In this document: in pieces, positions 24,886 to 34,097 of the stretch
How positions within the stretch are numbered: the stretch's first letter is position 1
Layout of the letters: every line of letters starts with the position of its first letter
Assembly (NCBI GenBank): GCA_028819505.1
Contig: JAPPLH010000059.1
Coordinates: 1-64,000 of the forward strand
Direction of reading: 5' to 3'
From: Acidimicrobiaceae bacterium
GTDB lineage: Bacteria > Actinomycetota > Acidimicrobiia > Acidimicrobiales > Aldehydirespiratoraceae
Length of the DNA stretch: 64,000 nt
The notes under the pieces: generated by a model
Seen by the model: only the letters and a program-made list of their open reading frames with translations
Told to the model about the DNA's origin: nothing
Database searches by the model: none
Translations under genes and position numbers: made by a program

Positions 24886-25101
24886 GATGCCATCTACTTC
24901 CGGCTCGACGACTCCGAGATCGTCGCGACGGTGGAGGTGGCTCCCGGAGTCGTGCTGGACTTCAACCGGGCCGATGACGTGGTCGGGGTGGAGATGCTCG
25001 GCCTGTCCACCCGATCGCCGGGCCTCGACCTGACGGACCTCGAGTTCGAGGCTTGCACGGGACCCGGAGTCGAGATCGAGATGCCGCTGCCTGCCGGCTA
25101 G
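24886..25101 (+). pseudogene. DUF2283-family gene lacking its start
   Basis: The 327-base gap between dprA and xerC holds an open frame from 24886 to TAG 25101. It translates as DAIYFRLDDSEIVATVEVAPG, then VVLDFNRADDVVGVEMLGLS and a further 30 residues, matching DUF2283, whose members begin with a short YD-x-EAD strand before this point. That strand and an initiator are missing. Upstream the frame runs to a TGA at 24829 with no ATG, GTG or TTG. The nearest ATG (24887) is out of frame. DUF2283 genes often sit in toxin-antitoxin pairs; no partner remains here. It is probably a decayed remnant. Confidence 0.65.
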
Positions 25102-25169
25102 CTCGACGGGAGCGCTCGACGAGCGTCGGTCCGCACGGGGCGACGGGTGTGGACAACTAGACTCGGGCT

Positions 25170-26048
25170 GTGGACAACTGGGGCTTGAGCGCGTGGCTCG
25201 ACTCGCTCAGCGGCGTGGCCGACTCCACCCGAGCCGTATACGCCCGGGACGCGGCCGCGGCGGCGGGGTGGCTTCACGAGGCCGGCCACGCCGGACCCGA
25301 CTCGGTGGACCGCCGGGCCCTGCGCCGGTACCTGGCCCATCTGGGGAACAGCCGCTACGCTGCCCGCACCATCACCCGCAAGGTGTCGGTCCTGCGCCGC
25401 TACTTCGACTGGGCCCGCCGCACCGGCCGCATCGAGGCCGACCCCACGCTCGGGCTCACCGCGCCGCGGGGCGGGTCGCGGCTGCCGCAGGTGCTCAAGG
25501 ACGACCAGATTCACACCCTCATCGACAAGCCGGCCCGGGCCGGCGACGACGACGCCCGTGACGCTCGCGACCTCGCCATCGTCGAGCTGCTCTACGGCAG
25601 CGGTCTCCGGGTCAGCGAGATGTGCGGCCTACGACACGAGGACCTGGATCTGGCCCAAGCCCAGGTCCGGGTCTGGGGGAAGGGCGCCAAGCAGCGCCTG
25701 GTTCCGCTCAGCGAGCCCGCGGTGGAAGCGCTGCGGGACTGGCTCCAGCGCCATCGCGGCTCGTTCGTCACCGGCGAAACGCCCGCGGAGGTGGTCTTCC
25801 TCAATCAGCGCGGCCGGGCCATGACGCCCCGCGACGCGCGCCGGGTGATCGACCGCCGCAGCGTGGCGCCGACCCATCCGCACGCCCTGCGCCATACGTT
25901 CGCCACCCACCTGCTCGACGGCGGCGCCGACCTGCGGACCGTGCAGGAACTGCTGGGCCACGCCGACATCGCCAGCACGCAGATCTACACCCACGTCAGC
26001 CGGGAGCGTCTGCGCGAGGTTCACCGCAGCTCCCACCCCCGGGCCTAG
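25170..26048 (+). CDS. xerC: Tyrosine site-specific recombinase XerC/XerD
   Basis: Xer recombinases resolve chromosome dimers at dif. The 292-residue protein has the N-terminal SAM-like core-binding domain and a catalytic domain with all expected residues: Arg in GSGLRVSEMCGL, Lys in GKGAKQRLVPL, His-x2-Arg in HPHALRHTFATHLL, His in LGHADIASTQ and the Tyr nucleophile in IYTHVS. GTG 25170 starts MDNWGL. Its place after dprA is typical of actinobacterial xerC. The short duplicate GTGGACAACT at 25148 and 25170 surrounds the start. Confidence 0.9.
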   Translation: MDNWGLSAWLDSLSGVADSTRAVYARDAAAAAGWLHEAGHAGPDSVDRRALRRYLAHLGNSRYAARTITRKVSVLRRYFDWARRTGRIEADPTLGLTAPRGGSRLPQVLKDDQIHTLIDKPARAGDDDARDARDLAIVELLYGSGLRVSEMCGLRHEDLDLAQAQVRVWGKGAKQRLVPLSEPAVEALRDWLQRHRGSFVTGETPAEVVFLNQRGRAMTPRDARRVIDRRSVAPTHPHALRHTFATHLLDGGADLRTVQELLGHADIASTQIYTHVSRERLREVHRSSHPRA

Positions 26049-26170
26049 CCGTCTGCCGGGGATCTGACGATACAAGAGGCCCGTCCACGGGTCCATGCGG
26101 GTGAGCGCATCCGTCGTGCGGATCACGGTTTCTCCGACATACCACTGGGTTGTTCGTGGACTAGTTTGGG

Positions 26171-28507
26171 TTGCTGGTGACCTACCACCACCCCGAGCAC
26201 GGTCCCGGCGCGGCTGAGGCTGCGGGGGCCGCCGAAGACGACACTGCTGTTCTCACCGCAGCGCTGCTGACGGAGGAATCGGCTCGCCGCGACGCTCAGG
26301 CCCGCGCCGGGGAGCAGGTGCTCTTCGCTGACGACCTCCTGCCGGGGGTCGGCGACGAGGAGATGCCGCTGCGCGAGGGCCTCAAGATGGGCGGCGCGTT
26401 CACCTTCATCGTGCTGCTCGTGCTCAACAGCCTCGACGAGCTCGAACAGGCCGCCATGGCCGTGCTGGCCCCCGACATCCGCGACACCTTCGGCGTCTCC
26501 GACGGCACGATCACCTTCATAGCATCTGCCTCGGCTGCCTTCGTGGTGCTCGGCGCCTTCCCGATGGGCTGGCTGGCCGACCGCGTCAGGCGGGCGCCGA
26601 TCGTCGGGATTGCAAGCGCGGTGTTCTCTGCGATGGTGTTCCTCTCGGGCTTCGCGGTGAACGCGTTCATGCTGTTCTGCACCCGCTTCGGCGCCGGCAT
26701 CGCCAAGTCGAACACGATCCCGGTGCACAGCTCGCTGCTGGCCGACACATACCCCATCGGGGTGCGGGGCCGCATCGGCGGGCTCACCCAGTCCACCGGG
26801 CGGGCCGTGGCCGCCATCAGCCCGATCGCGGTGGGCACCGTGGCGTGGGTCGCGGGCGGTGACGAGGGCTGGCGGTGGGCGTTCTTCCTGCTGGGCCTGC
26901 CGGTGGCGGTGTTCGCGGTGGCCGCCTTCCGGATCCCGGAACCGACCCGGGGCCAGTGGGAGAAGACGAGTGTCCTCAGCCAGGTGATCGCCGACCCCGA
27001 CCCCGCTCCCATCTCGGTGGAGGCCGCCTTCGCCCGGCTGCTGAGGATCCGGACGGTCAGAGCGGTGCTGTTCGCGTTCGTCGCTCTGGGTTTCGTGCTG
27101 TTCACGATTCCCGTTCAGTCCAACCTGTTCCTGGAGGACGAGTTCGGTCTCGGCACGTTCGGGCGGGGGGTGGCCACCTCGGTCGCCGGTTTCGCCGCGG
27201 CGGTGGTGCTGCCGATGGTGGGACTGCGCTTCGACCGGCTGTACCGCCGCGACCCGTCTCTGACTCTGCGGCTCATCGGGGGACTGCTGCTGCCGACCTC
27301 GGTGTTGGTGCCGCTGCAGTTCGCCATGCCCAACGAGTACCTGTTCGTGGTGGTGGACGTGCCCCGCACCGTGCTGTCGGCAGCCGCCTTCGCCATGGTC
27401 GCTCCGGTGGTGTGGTCGATCGTGCCCTACCGGCTGCGGGGCCTGGGCTCAGCGTTGATCACCCTGTTCATCTTCCTGTTCGGCGCGGTGGGCGGATCGC
27501 TGGTCGCGGCGTTCCTCGTCGACTCCTACGGGGTCCAGACCGCGGTGACCGTGCTGGCCCTGCCGGCGGTGTCCATCGGCTCGATCTTCCTGATCCGGGG
27601 CTCGCGGTCGATCAAGCACGACCTGTCGATGGTGGTTGGCGAGCTCACCGAGGAGCTGGCCGAGCACGAGCGCAGGCGCCTCGACCCGGAGTCCACTCCG
27701 GCGCTTCAGGCCAGCAGCATCGACTTCAGCTACGGCGCGGTGCAGGTGCTCTTCGACGTCTCCTTCGAGGTGGCTCAGGGCAGGACGCTGGCCCTGCTCG
27801 GCGCCAACGGCGCGGGCAAGTCGACAGCGCTGAGCGTGGTCACCGGACTGTTGACGCCCGAGCGGGGCGAGATCCGCATGCACGGGCGCTCGATCACCTA
27901 CACCACGCCGGAGCAGCGCTCCGCGATGGGTGTGCAGATGCTGCCCGGCGGGCGCGGGGTGTTCCGTGAGCTGAGCATCGAGGACAACCTCCGCGTCGGC
28001 GCCTACAAGTTCCGCCGGGACTCCGCCGACGTGCAACGGCGCATCGACCGGGTGGTCGAGATGTTCGAGCAGCTCGAGGGCCGTCTCGGTGAGCGGGCCG
28101 GCGACCTCTCCGGCGGGCAGCAGCAGATGCTGGCGCTGGCCCGGGTGATGATGCACGACCCCGAGATCCTGATCATCGACGAGATGAGCCTCGGACTGGC
28201 CCCCACCATCGTCCAGGACCTCGTGGCCGGCCTCCAGCGGCTGCGCGACGCCGGGCAGACGATGATCATCGTGGAGCAGTCGCTCAACCTGGCGCTGTCG
28301 CTGGCCGACGACATGGTGTTCCTCGAGAAGGGCCAGGTGCGCTACTCCGGGCCGGCAACCGATGCCATCGAGCGACCCGAACTGATGCACGCAGTGCTGT
28401 TCGGCGCCGGTGCCGACCCGGCGCCGGGCCCCGGCAGCGCGGGCCCCGCCGGCGGCGCCGGGGCCGGCGGGGCCGGATCGCCCTCCGACTCGGGCAACGG
28501 AAGCTGA
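26171..28507 (+). CDS. MFS transporter fused to a LivF-type ABC ATPase
   Basis: Residues about 60-490 form a 12-helix MFS domain (FTFIVLLVLNSLDELEQ, GWLADRVRRAPIVG, RFGAGIAKSNTIPVHSSLLADTYP). Residues about 515-750 form a LIV-family ABC ATPase with Walker A GANGAGKST near 546, LSGGQQQM and Walker B ILIIDEMSLGLAP, closest in style to LivF. A Gly/Ala/Pro-rich tail ends the 778-residue protein. TTG 26171 or GTG 26177 is the start. The next gene, seven bases on, supplies LivH, LivM and LivG, so this ATPase is the missing second nucleotide-binding subunit. What the MFS half adds is unknown; the fusion is intact, with no break between the domains. Confidence 0.85.
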   Translation: MLVTYHHPEHGPGAAEAAGAAEDDTAVLTAALLTEESARRDAQARAGEQVLFADDLLPGVGDEEMPLREGLKMGGAFTFIVLLVLNSLDELEQAAMAVLAPDIRDTFGVSDGTITFIASASAAFVVLGAFPMGWLADRVRRAPIVGIASAVFSAMVFLSGFAVNAFMLFCTRFGAGIAKSNTIPVHSSLLADTYPIGVRGRIGGLTQSTGRAVAAISPIAVGTVAWVAGGDEGWRWAFFLLGLPVAVFAVAAFRIPEPTRGQWEKTSVLSQVIADPDPAPISVEAAFARLLRIRTVRAVLFAFVALGFVLFTIPVQSNLFLEDEFGLGTFGRGVATSVAGFAAAVVLPMVGLRFDRLYRRDPSLTLRLIGGLLLPTSVLVPLQFAMPNEYLFVVVDVPRTVLSAAAFAMVAPVVWSIVPYRLRGLGSALITLFIFLFGAVGGSLVAAFLVDSYGVQTAVTVLALPAVSIGSIFLIRGSRSIKHDLSMVVGELTEELAEHERRRLDPESTPALQASSIDFSYGAVQVLFDVSFEVAQGRTLALLGANGAGKSTALSVVTGLLTPERGEIRMHGRSITYTTPEQRSAMGVQMLPGGRGVFRELSIEDNLRVGAYKFRRDSADVQRRIDRVVEMFEQLEGRLGERAGDLSGGQQQMLALARVMMHDPEILIIDEMSLGLAPTIVQDLVAGLQRLRDAGQTMIIVEQSLNLALSLADDMVFLEKGQVRYSGPATDAIERPELMHAVLFGAGADPAPGPGSAGPAGGAGAGGAGSPSDSGNGS

Positions 28508-28513
28508 GCCGCG

Positions 28514-31333
28514 GTGGTCCTGGCAGCCTGGATCACCCGGCAGCTCGTGTTCAACGGAGCGGTCACGGGCCTGGTCATCGGCATGCTCGCCATGGGCATC
28601 GTGCTCATCTACCGCTCCACCCGGGTGATCAACTTCGCGGTGGGGAACCTGGGGCTGCCCGCGGCCGGCCTGTTCGCCCTGATGCAGATCGACTGGGGCT
28701 TCCCCTTCTGGGTCGGCCTGGCCGCAGCCCTGCTGGTAGGCACGCTGGCCGGCGCGCTGGTGGAGCTGACTGTGGTGCGCCGCCTGTTCAGCCGTCCCCG
28801 GGTGATACTGCTGGTGGCCACCGTCGGGGTGGCCCAGTTGATGCGGGCGGTGATCGCCGCGTTCCCCGATATCGACGACACCACGCAGCGCTATCCGGTG
28901 GCGGCCCGCACCATCTGGGAGAACGCGCCCTTCGGCCTGCGCATCGCCGCTCCCCAGGTGGCGATCATCGTGGTGGTTCCCGTTGTCGCCGTCGCTCTGG
29001 GCTGGATGCTGAACCGCACGACCTTCGGGCGTGCAGTCGCCGCGTCGGCCGGCAACCCCGACTTGGCCCGCTTGTCGGGCGTCAACCCGAAGGTGGTGTC
29101 CACGTTCGTGTGGACGGCGGCCGGCCTGCTGTCGTCCCTGTCGATCATCCTGCTGAGCGGCCAGTCGGGGGCGGTGACCGGTCTGGCGAACCTGGGACCG
29201 CTCACCTTGGCCCGAGCGCTGGCCGCGGCCGCCATAGCGGGGATGAGATCGTTTCCCAGAGCAGTCGTAGCGGGGCTCGCCATCGGGGTGACCGAGTCGG
29301 TGGTGAGGTTCAACTATCTGTCCGAGGCGGGCCTGATCGACTTCCTGCTGTTCTGCGCGGTGCTGGTGGCGGTCTACGTGCAGAGCCGCGGCAGCCCCGA
29401 GGAGGCGATCCTGGCCTTCGTGCCGCGCATCCGGCCGGTGCCGGCGCGCCTCGAGCGGCTGTGGTGGGTCCGGGCACTGCCCCGGATCACGCTGGCCGCC
29501 GCCCTGGCCTTCGCCATCGTCCTGCCGCTGATCGTGACGCTGCCGTCGAGGCATCTGCTGTACGCGACGGTTCTGGGCTTCGCTGTCTGCGCCATGTCGG
29601 TGACGGTGATCACGGGCTGGTCGGGCCAGTTGTCGCTGTCGCAGATGGCCTTCGCTGGCATCGGAGCGCTCTCGGGGGCGGCGTTCAGCCGGGGCTTCGA
29701 GCTCGATGTCGGCTGGCGCGGCTTCCGCCTGATCGATGTGGAGGCCGCCGGGGTGCCCTTCGTGGTGTCGATCCTGCTGGCGACCCTGTTCACCGCTTTG
29801 GTGGCGTCGGTCATCGGCGCGGGGGCGCTGAGGGTGCGCGGCCTGATGCTGGCGGTGAGCACGTTCGCGTTCTCGATCGCATCGACGCAGTACCTGTTCC
29901 GCCGCCCGTTCTTCACCGGCGGGAGCAGTTCGAGCGTTCCCTACCGGCGGGGCACGCTGTTCGGCATCGATCTCTCGTCTCAGCGGTCGTACTACTACTT
30001 CACGCTGGGCGGCTTCGTGATCGCCTATGCGGTGGTGTCGAGGCTGCGGCGCAGCGGCATCGGCCGCTCCACGATCGCGGTGCGTGACAACGCGGCCGGT
30101 GCCTCCGCCTACACGGTGAGCCCGACTAGGGCGAAGCTGACCGCGTTCGCTCTGGCCGGGGGGTTGGCCGGCTTCGGCGGCGCGCTGTTGGGCGGGTTGG
30201 TGCAGAACATCCGCTTCTCGCAGGTGCTGTTCCAGGTCGAGGACTCGCTGCGGGTCGTCGGCATGGCGGTGATCGGCGGGCTGGGCTCGGTCACCGGCGC
30301 GGTGCTGGGCGCGGTGTGGGTCGAGGGAATGCCGGCCTTCTTCGGCGGCAACGATCTGGTGCCGCTGTTCACGTCGAGCATCGGGCTGCTGGTCATCATC
30401 ATGTACCTTCCCGGCGGGTTCATCCAGGTGGTCTACTCGGCCCGCGACGGCCTGCTGAGCTGGATCGAGTCCCGGCTGCCGGCCGAGGATGCTCCTGGTG
30501 CCGCCCCGGCGTCGCCGGCCGGCCTGAGCCGCCGGGACCCGGCCGGCGGTGATGTCTGCGACGTTGTGTTGCGGGCCGAGGACGTGTCGGTGCGCTTCGG
30601 CGGCAATCGAGCCGTGTCGCAGGTCAGCGTCGAGGTGCGCCGCGATGAGATCGTCGGCCTGATCGGCACGAACGGCGCCGGCAAGACCACGCTGATGAAC
30701 GCGGTCGGCGGGATGGTCAGGTGCGAGGGCCGCGTGGAGATAATGGGGCGGGACCTGACCGGCGTGCCGGCGGCGCGCCGAGCCAGTGCCGGCCTGGGCC
30801 GGACGTTCCAGGGGGCCACGCTGTTCCCGGAGCTGACCGTGCGTGAGACGGTGATGGTGGCGCTGGAGGCCCGGGGCCGCACGCCGTTCATCTCGACTGC
30901 GCTGCACCTGCCGCACACTCTGGCCGACGAGCGACGCCGCCGCACCGAGGCCGACGAGCTGATCGACTGGTTCGGCCTGGGCGCCTACGCCGACCATTAC
31001 GTGTCGGACCTGTCCACCGGCTCCCGGCGCATCGTCGAGTTGGCCGGCTTGCTGGCGCTCGACGCCCGGGTGCTGTGCCTGGACGAGCCCACCGCCGGCG
31101 TCGCCCAGCGCGAGACGGAGGCGTTCGCCCCCCTCGTCCGCAGGATCCGCAGCGAGCTGGGCGCCGGAATCCTGCTGATCGAGCACGACATGACGGTGAT
31201 CATGGGAGTCAGCGACCGGGTGTACTGCCTGGAGTCCGGGTCGGTGATCTCAGCAGGCACTCCCGACCAGGTCAGGAACGACCCGCTGGTCGTCGCCAGC
31301 TATCTCGGCACCGCCAGCGACGCCGCGGGCTAG
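28514..31333 (+). CDS. LivH-LivM-LivG triple-fusion ABC transporter
   Basis: One 939-residue chain carries a LivH-like permease (about 1-300; VINFAVGNLGLPAAGLFALM), a LivM-like permease (about 315-640; VITGWSGQLSLSQMAFAGIGAL and GGLGSVTGAVLGAV) and a LivG-like ATPase (about 670-939; Walker A GTNGAGKTT, STGSRRIVELAGLLALDARVL with Walker B). The three are normally separate subunits of branched-chain amino acid or amide importers. With the LivF fused to MFS upstream and the binding protein downstream, the whole importer is made from three genes. GTG 28514 follows the previous stop by six bases. The substrate cannot be read from sequence. Confidence 0.9.
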   Translation: MVLAAWITRQLVFNGAVTGLVIGMLAMGIVLIYRSTRVINFAVGNLGLPAAGLFALMQIDWGFPFWVGLAAALLVGTLAGALVELTVVRRLFSRPRVILLVATVGVAQLMRAVIAAFPDIDDTTQRYPVAARTIWENAPFGLRIAAPQVAIIVVVPVVAVALGWMLNRTTFGRAVAASAGNPDLARLSGVNPKVVSTFVWTAAGLLSSLSIILLSGQSGAVTGLANLGPLTLARALAAAAIAGMRSFPRAVVAGLAIGVTESVVRFNYLSEAGLIDFLLFCAVLVAVYVQSRGSPEEAILAFVPRIRPVPARLERLWWVRALPRITLAAALAFAIVLPLIVTLPSRHLLYATVLGFAVCAMSVTVITGWSGQLSLSQMAFAGIGALSGAAFSRGFELDVGWRGFRLIDVEAAGVPFVVSILLATLFTALVASVIGAGALRVRGLMLAVSTFAFSIASTQYLFRRPFFTGGSSSSVPYRRGTLFGIDLSSQRSYYYFTLGGFVIAYAVVSRLRRSGIGRSTIAVRDNAAGASAYTVSPTRAKLTAFALAGGLAGFGGALLGGLVQNIRFSQVLFQVEDSLRVVGMAVIGGLGSVTGAVLGAVWVEGMPAFFGGNDLVPLFTSSIGLLVIIMYLPGGFIQVVYSARDGLLSWIESRLPAEDAPGAAPASPAGLSRRDPAGGDVCDVVLRAEDVSVRFGGNRAVSQVSVEVRRDEIVGLIGTNGAGKTTLMNAVGGMVRCEGRVEIMGRDLTGVPAARRASAGLGRTFQGATLFPELTVRETVMVALEARGRTPFISTALHLPHTLADERRRRTEADELIDWFGLGAYADHYVSDLSTGSRRIVELAGLLALDARVLCLDEPTAGVAQRETEAFAPLVRRIRSELGAGILLIEHDMTVIMGVSDRVYCLESGSVISAGTPDQVRNDPLVVASYLGTASDAAG

Positions 31334-31356
31334 CCGCGGCCGCCCTGGCCCGTCGG

Positions 31357-31362
31357 TATACT
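31357..31362 (+). promoter_or_regulatory. Probable -10 element of the binding-protein gene
   Basis: TATACT at 31357-31362 is a near-consensus -10 in the 107-base gap between the permease fusion and the binding-protein gene. The -35 region around 31334 is poor, so an activator or extended -10 contacts may be needed. A separate promoter would let the binding protein be made in excess over the membrane parts, as is common. Confidence 0.4.
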
Positions 31363-31440
31363 GCGCCGCCCGTGGAGGCAGTCCGTGTCGGCGAATCGGC
31401 GCCACTGGACCAGGGAACCCACTGAAGGAGCACGGTCTCA

Positions 31441-33069
31441 ATGATTCACAAGCGGGCACAGAGCGGACTGCGGGCGCGAGCGGTGGTCTTCGTAGCCGCG
31501 CTGGCTCTGGTAGCCGCGGCCTGCGGTGGCGGCGACGAGGCGGACGATGCGGCGCCGGCACCCGACACCGGCGGCGCCGAGGTCGACGGCTCCGGCAGCG
31601 ACGGCTCCGGCAGCGACGGCTCCGGCACTGACAGTTCCGGCAGCGACAGCACGGACACACCGGTCGAAGAGACGGCCGCGCCGTCGGACAGCGATCCCGA
31701 ACCGACCGAGCCAGCCTCCGAGCCGGTCGAGTCCGGCAGTGCGACCGAGCAGGCGACCGACATGGCCGGCGAGGAGCCCACGGTCGATGAACCCTCCGAG
31801 GTGGCGGCGGCGCCGGTGTGGGCCGGCCTCGCCGGGAGCATGGCGCCCGCCGACCCTTCGGAGCTCACTGCGTCGTGGAGGGGCGTGACTCCCGACACGA
31901 TCACGATCGGCGTCTCGATGCTCAACTTCGACCTCTTGCAGGAGATGGGGCTCACGGCGGCAGGGTGGGGCGACCAGCAGGGGGTCTTCCAGGCCCTGGT
32001 CGACGACCTGAACGCCAACGGCGGGATCCTGGGCCGCGACGTCGTGGCCGTCTACGACTACTACAGCCCCATCGACGCCGCCGACGCGGAAAGGGCGTGT
32101 ACGGTCCTCACCCAGGACAACGAGGTGTTCGCGGCCGTGCTCGGATTCGTCGGTCCGCTGGCCGGCACCGCCGACCCCTGCTTCGCCGGGACCAACGACA
32201 CCCCGCTCGTGGGCGGCGAGCAGACCCCCGACGAGCTGGCCCTGGCCACGGCGCCGTGGTTCAACGTGGAGCCCAGCACCGACGACCACACGTCCAACCT
32301 CCTCGACCTGCTGGTCCAGACCGGCAGAGCCGAGGGGGCCGGGGTGTTCGTGGTGTCGCACCAGGCCTCCACCGGCGACGAGCCGTTGGTGCTCGAGGGG
32401 CTCAGCGCGCGCGGGATCGAGGTGGTCGGCACCGCCGTCCTCGACGCCAACGACGGCGACACCGCGGCTCAGGACCAGTTGATGCAGGTCATCTCCGAAC
32501 GGATCCGGGCCGACGGGGCCGACACCGTGATGATCAACGGCAACCCGGCCGCCACCATCCGGGGCCTGGGCTTGAACGGGCTGCTCGGCTCGGTGGCCAT
32601 CTGGAGCAACAACGCCGCCGGGCTCAACAATCTCGGAGAGACCTTCGACCATGAGTGGGCTCGGGGCGCCATCGCCTCCGACGGCCCCTCCGAACTCGAC
32701 ATCTGGAACGACGCCGTGTTCCAGGACTGCGTGCGGGCGGTCGAGGCCGCCGGCATCGGGGCCGACCTGCGGCCCACCGCGGAACTGGCCGACGACGACG
32801 AGAACTGGTTCAACCCGACCCGCCGCTACTGCGGCCATCTGTCGCTGTTCGCGCAGATCGCGGCCGCGGCCGGTCCGGACCTCACGCCGGAGACCTTCGA
32901 GCAGGCGGCCTACACGCTGAACGACTTCGTGCTGCCGGGCGCTCCCGCGAACTCGCTGTCGCCCACCAAGCTCGGCGCCCGCGACCTGTACCGGCTCACG
33001 ACCTTCGATCCCGACGTCGGCAACGGCGAGAACGTGCCGCTGACCGAGCTCATCGACATCGTCGGATGA
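31441..33069 (+). CDS. LIV-type substrate-binding lipoprotein
   Basis: The signal peptide ends LALVAAAC with the lipobox Cys near residue 23. A Ser/Gly/Asp and Glu/Thr/Pro-rich linker of about 100 residues (tandem GSGSD-type units near 31587-31660) tethers a periplasmic-binding-protein domain of the LivK/amide type. That domain is recognisable from TPDTITIGVSML, LNANGGILGRDVVAVYDYY and VLGFVGPLAGTADPCF. The 542-residue protein is longer than usual because of the linker. It is preceded by GAAGGAGC and lies directly downstream of the permease/ATPase fusions, so it delivers their substrate. Confidence 0.88.
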   Translation: MIHKRAQSGLRARAVVFVAALALVAAACGGGDEADDAAPAPDTGGAEVDGSGSDGSGSDGSGTDSSGSDSTDTPVEETAAPSDSDPEPTEPASEPVESGSATEQATDMAGEEPTVDEPSEVAAAPVWAGLAGSMAPADPSELTASWRGVTPDTITIGVSMLNFDLLQEMGLTAAGWGDQQGVFQALVDDLNANGGILGRDVVAVYDYYSPIDAADAERACTVLTQDNEVFAAVLGFVGPLAGTADPCFAGTNDTPLVGGEQTPDELALATAPWFNVEPSTDDHTSNLLDLLVQTGRAEGAGVFVVSHQASTGDEPLVLEGLSARGIEVVGTAVLDANDGDTAAQDQLMQVISERIRADGADTVMINGNPAATIRGLGLNGLLGSVAIWSNNAAGLNNLGETFDHEWARGAIASDGPSELDIWNDAVFQDCVRAVEAAGIGADLRPTAELADDDENWFNPTRRYCGHLSLFAQIAAAAGPDLTPETFEQAAYTLNDFVLPGAPANSLSPTKLGARDLYRLTTFDPDVGNGENVPLTELIDIVG

Positions 33070-33083
33070 GGTCCCCGGGCTGA

Positions 33084-33101
33084 CCCCTGATCGTTCAGGG
33101 G
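33084..33101 (+). terminator. Stem-loop after the transporter operon
   Basis: CCCCTGA at 33084-33090 pairs with TCAGGGG at 33095-33101 around a TCGT loop, 15 bases after the binding-protein stop. There is no T-tract, as is common for high-GC terminators. It separates the plus-strand operon from minus-strand genes that read towards it. Confidence 0.55.
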
Positions 33102-33241
33102 CGCCCGTGAGGGACGGGCCGGGCGGCTCAGGCCGGCGCCGGCGGCTCAGCGACCCGGCCCGGCACGGTAGTCGTCGATCGGGAGCTCGGGCCCATCGGT
33201 CCGCTGTCGGCAGCCGTGTTGGCCCGGCTCGTCTCGCGGCG

Positions 33242-33985
33242 CTAGCCGGCGAGGGCCCGGATCACGAGGGTCGCCCCTGAGGCGGCCAGCAGGGCCAGCA
33301 CGGCCCGGTCGAACTGAGGGCCCGACAGCCGCGCCCGCAGGTGCTCGCCGGCCGGCAGGACGGCCAGCACCGGTCCCAGCCCAACCGCGGAGGCGGTCAG
33401 CCGGTCGCCGCTGTAGGCGCCGATCGACGCCAGCGTGGCGATCTGGGCGGCGCCGGCGAGCAGGAACAGCACCGACAGCGAGAAGATGTAGGCGTCGCGC
33501 GGCAGCCGGTAGGCGTACAGCCACGACCCGATGATGGGTCCCGACACGCCGACGGCGCCCTGCATCAACCCCGTGGCCGCGCCCACGAGCGGCGAGCCGC
33601 GCCGTCCGGCCGCGGGCGACAGGCTGAACTCCTCGAACCACAGGGACCTGATCACGAACAGCAGCACCGTGGCCGCCAGCACGAGAAGGAGGGGCCTCTC
33701 GGGCGCGGAGACCAGTATGAACGCGCCGAACACCGCACCGACGGCCGATGTCGCCGAGAGGACGGGAACGTCTCGGGATTCGGAGCGGGCGTGGCGGGTT
33801 CGCCAACCGACGAGCATGTTGGCCGCGGCGTTGGGCAGCGTCACCACTGCCACTGCGGTCTCGATACCGGTCAACGGCGCCAGGATCGGTATGGCGATCA
33901 GCGGGTAGCCGAGCCCGGTGGCGCTCTTGGCCAGCATGGCCAGCCCGGAGGCCACGCCGACCACGACCAGCTCCGTGGTGCTCAC
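33242..33985 (-). CDS. TauE/SafE family membrane permease
   Basis: About eight hydrophobic helices and the family segments GLGYPLIAIPILAPLTGIETAVAVVTLPN and GLMQGAVGVSGPIIGSWLYAYRL identify a TauE/SafE protein, a group that exports sulfite, sulfoacetate or related small anions. From GTG 33985 the product has 247 residues, the usual size. No ATG lies at the expected place, and the frame stays open upstream into a Gly/Val-rich stretch. Nothing nearby points to a specific sulfur pathway, so the substrate is open. Confidence 0.8.
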   Translation of the reverse strand: MSTTELVVVGVASGLAMLAKSATGLGYPLIAIPILAPLTGIETAVAVVTLPNAAANMLVGWRTRHARSESRDVPVLSATSAVGAVFGAFILVSAPERPLLLVLAATVLLFVIRSLWFEEFSLSPAAGRRGSPLVGAATGLMQGAVGVSGPIIGSWLYAYRLPRDAYIFSLSVLFLLAGAAQIATLASIGAYSGDRLTASAVGLGPVLAVLPAGEHLRARLSGPQFDRAVLALLAASGATLVIRALAG

Positions 33986-34097
33986 CCCGTTGACGGATCC
34001 CGGACCGACGACTCCGTGCCGTCGGTGTTGCGCTGCGCCTTGACCCGCTGCCACGGCACGGCGGGCCCGTCGAGGCGCCGGATGGTCGGGCCGCCGC

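Noticed and set aside
27449-31186. A 1,245-codon open frame on the minus strand opposite the LIV-type transporter genes
   Set aside because: It is Arg/His/Gln-rich, has no domain or membrane pattern, and mirrors two plus-strand genes with complete ABC and permease motifs. High GC removes stops from the opposite frame.
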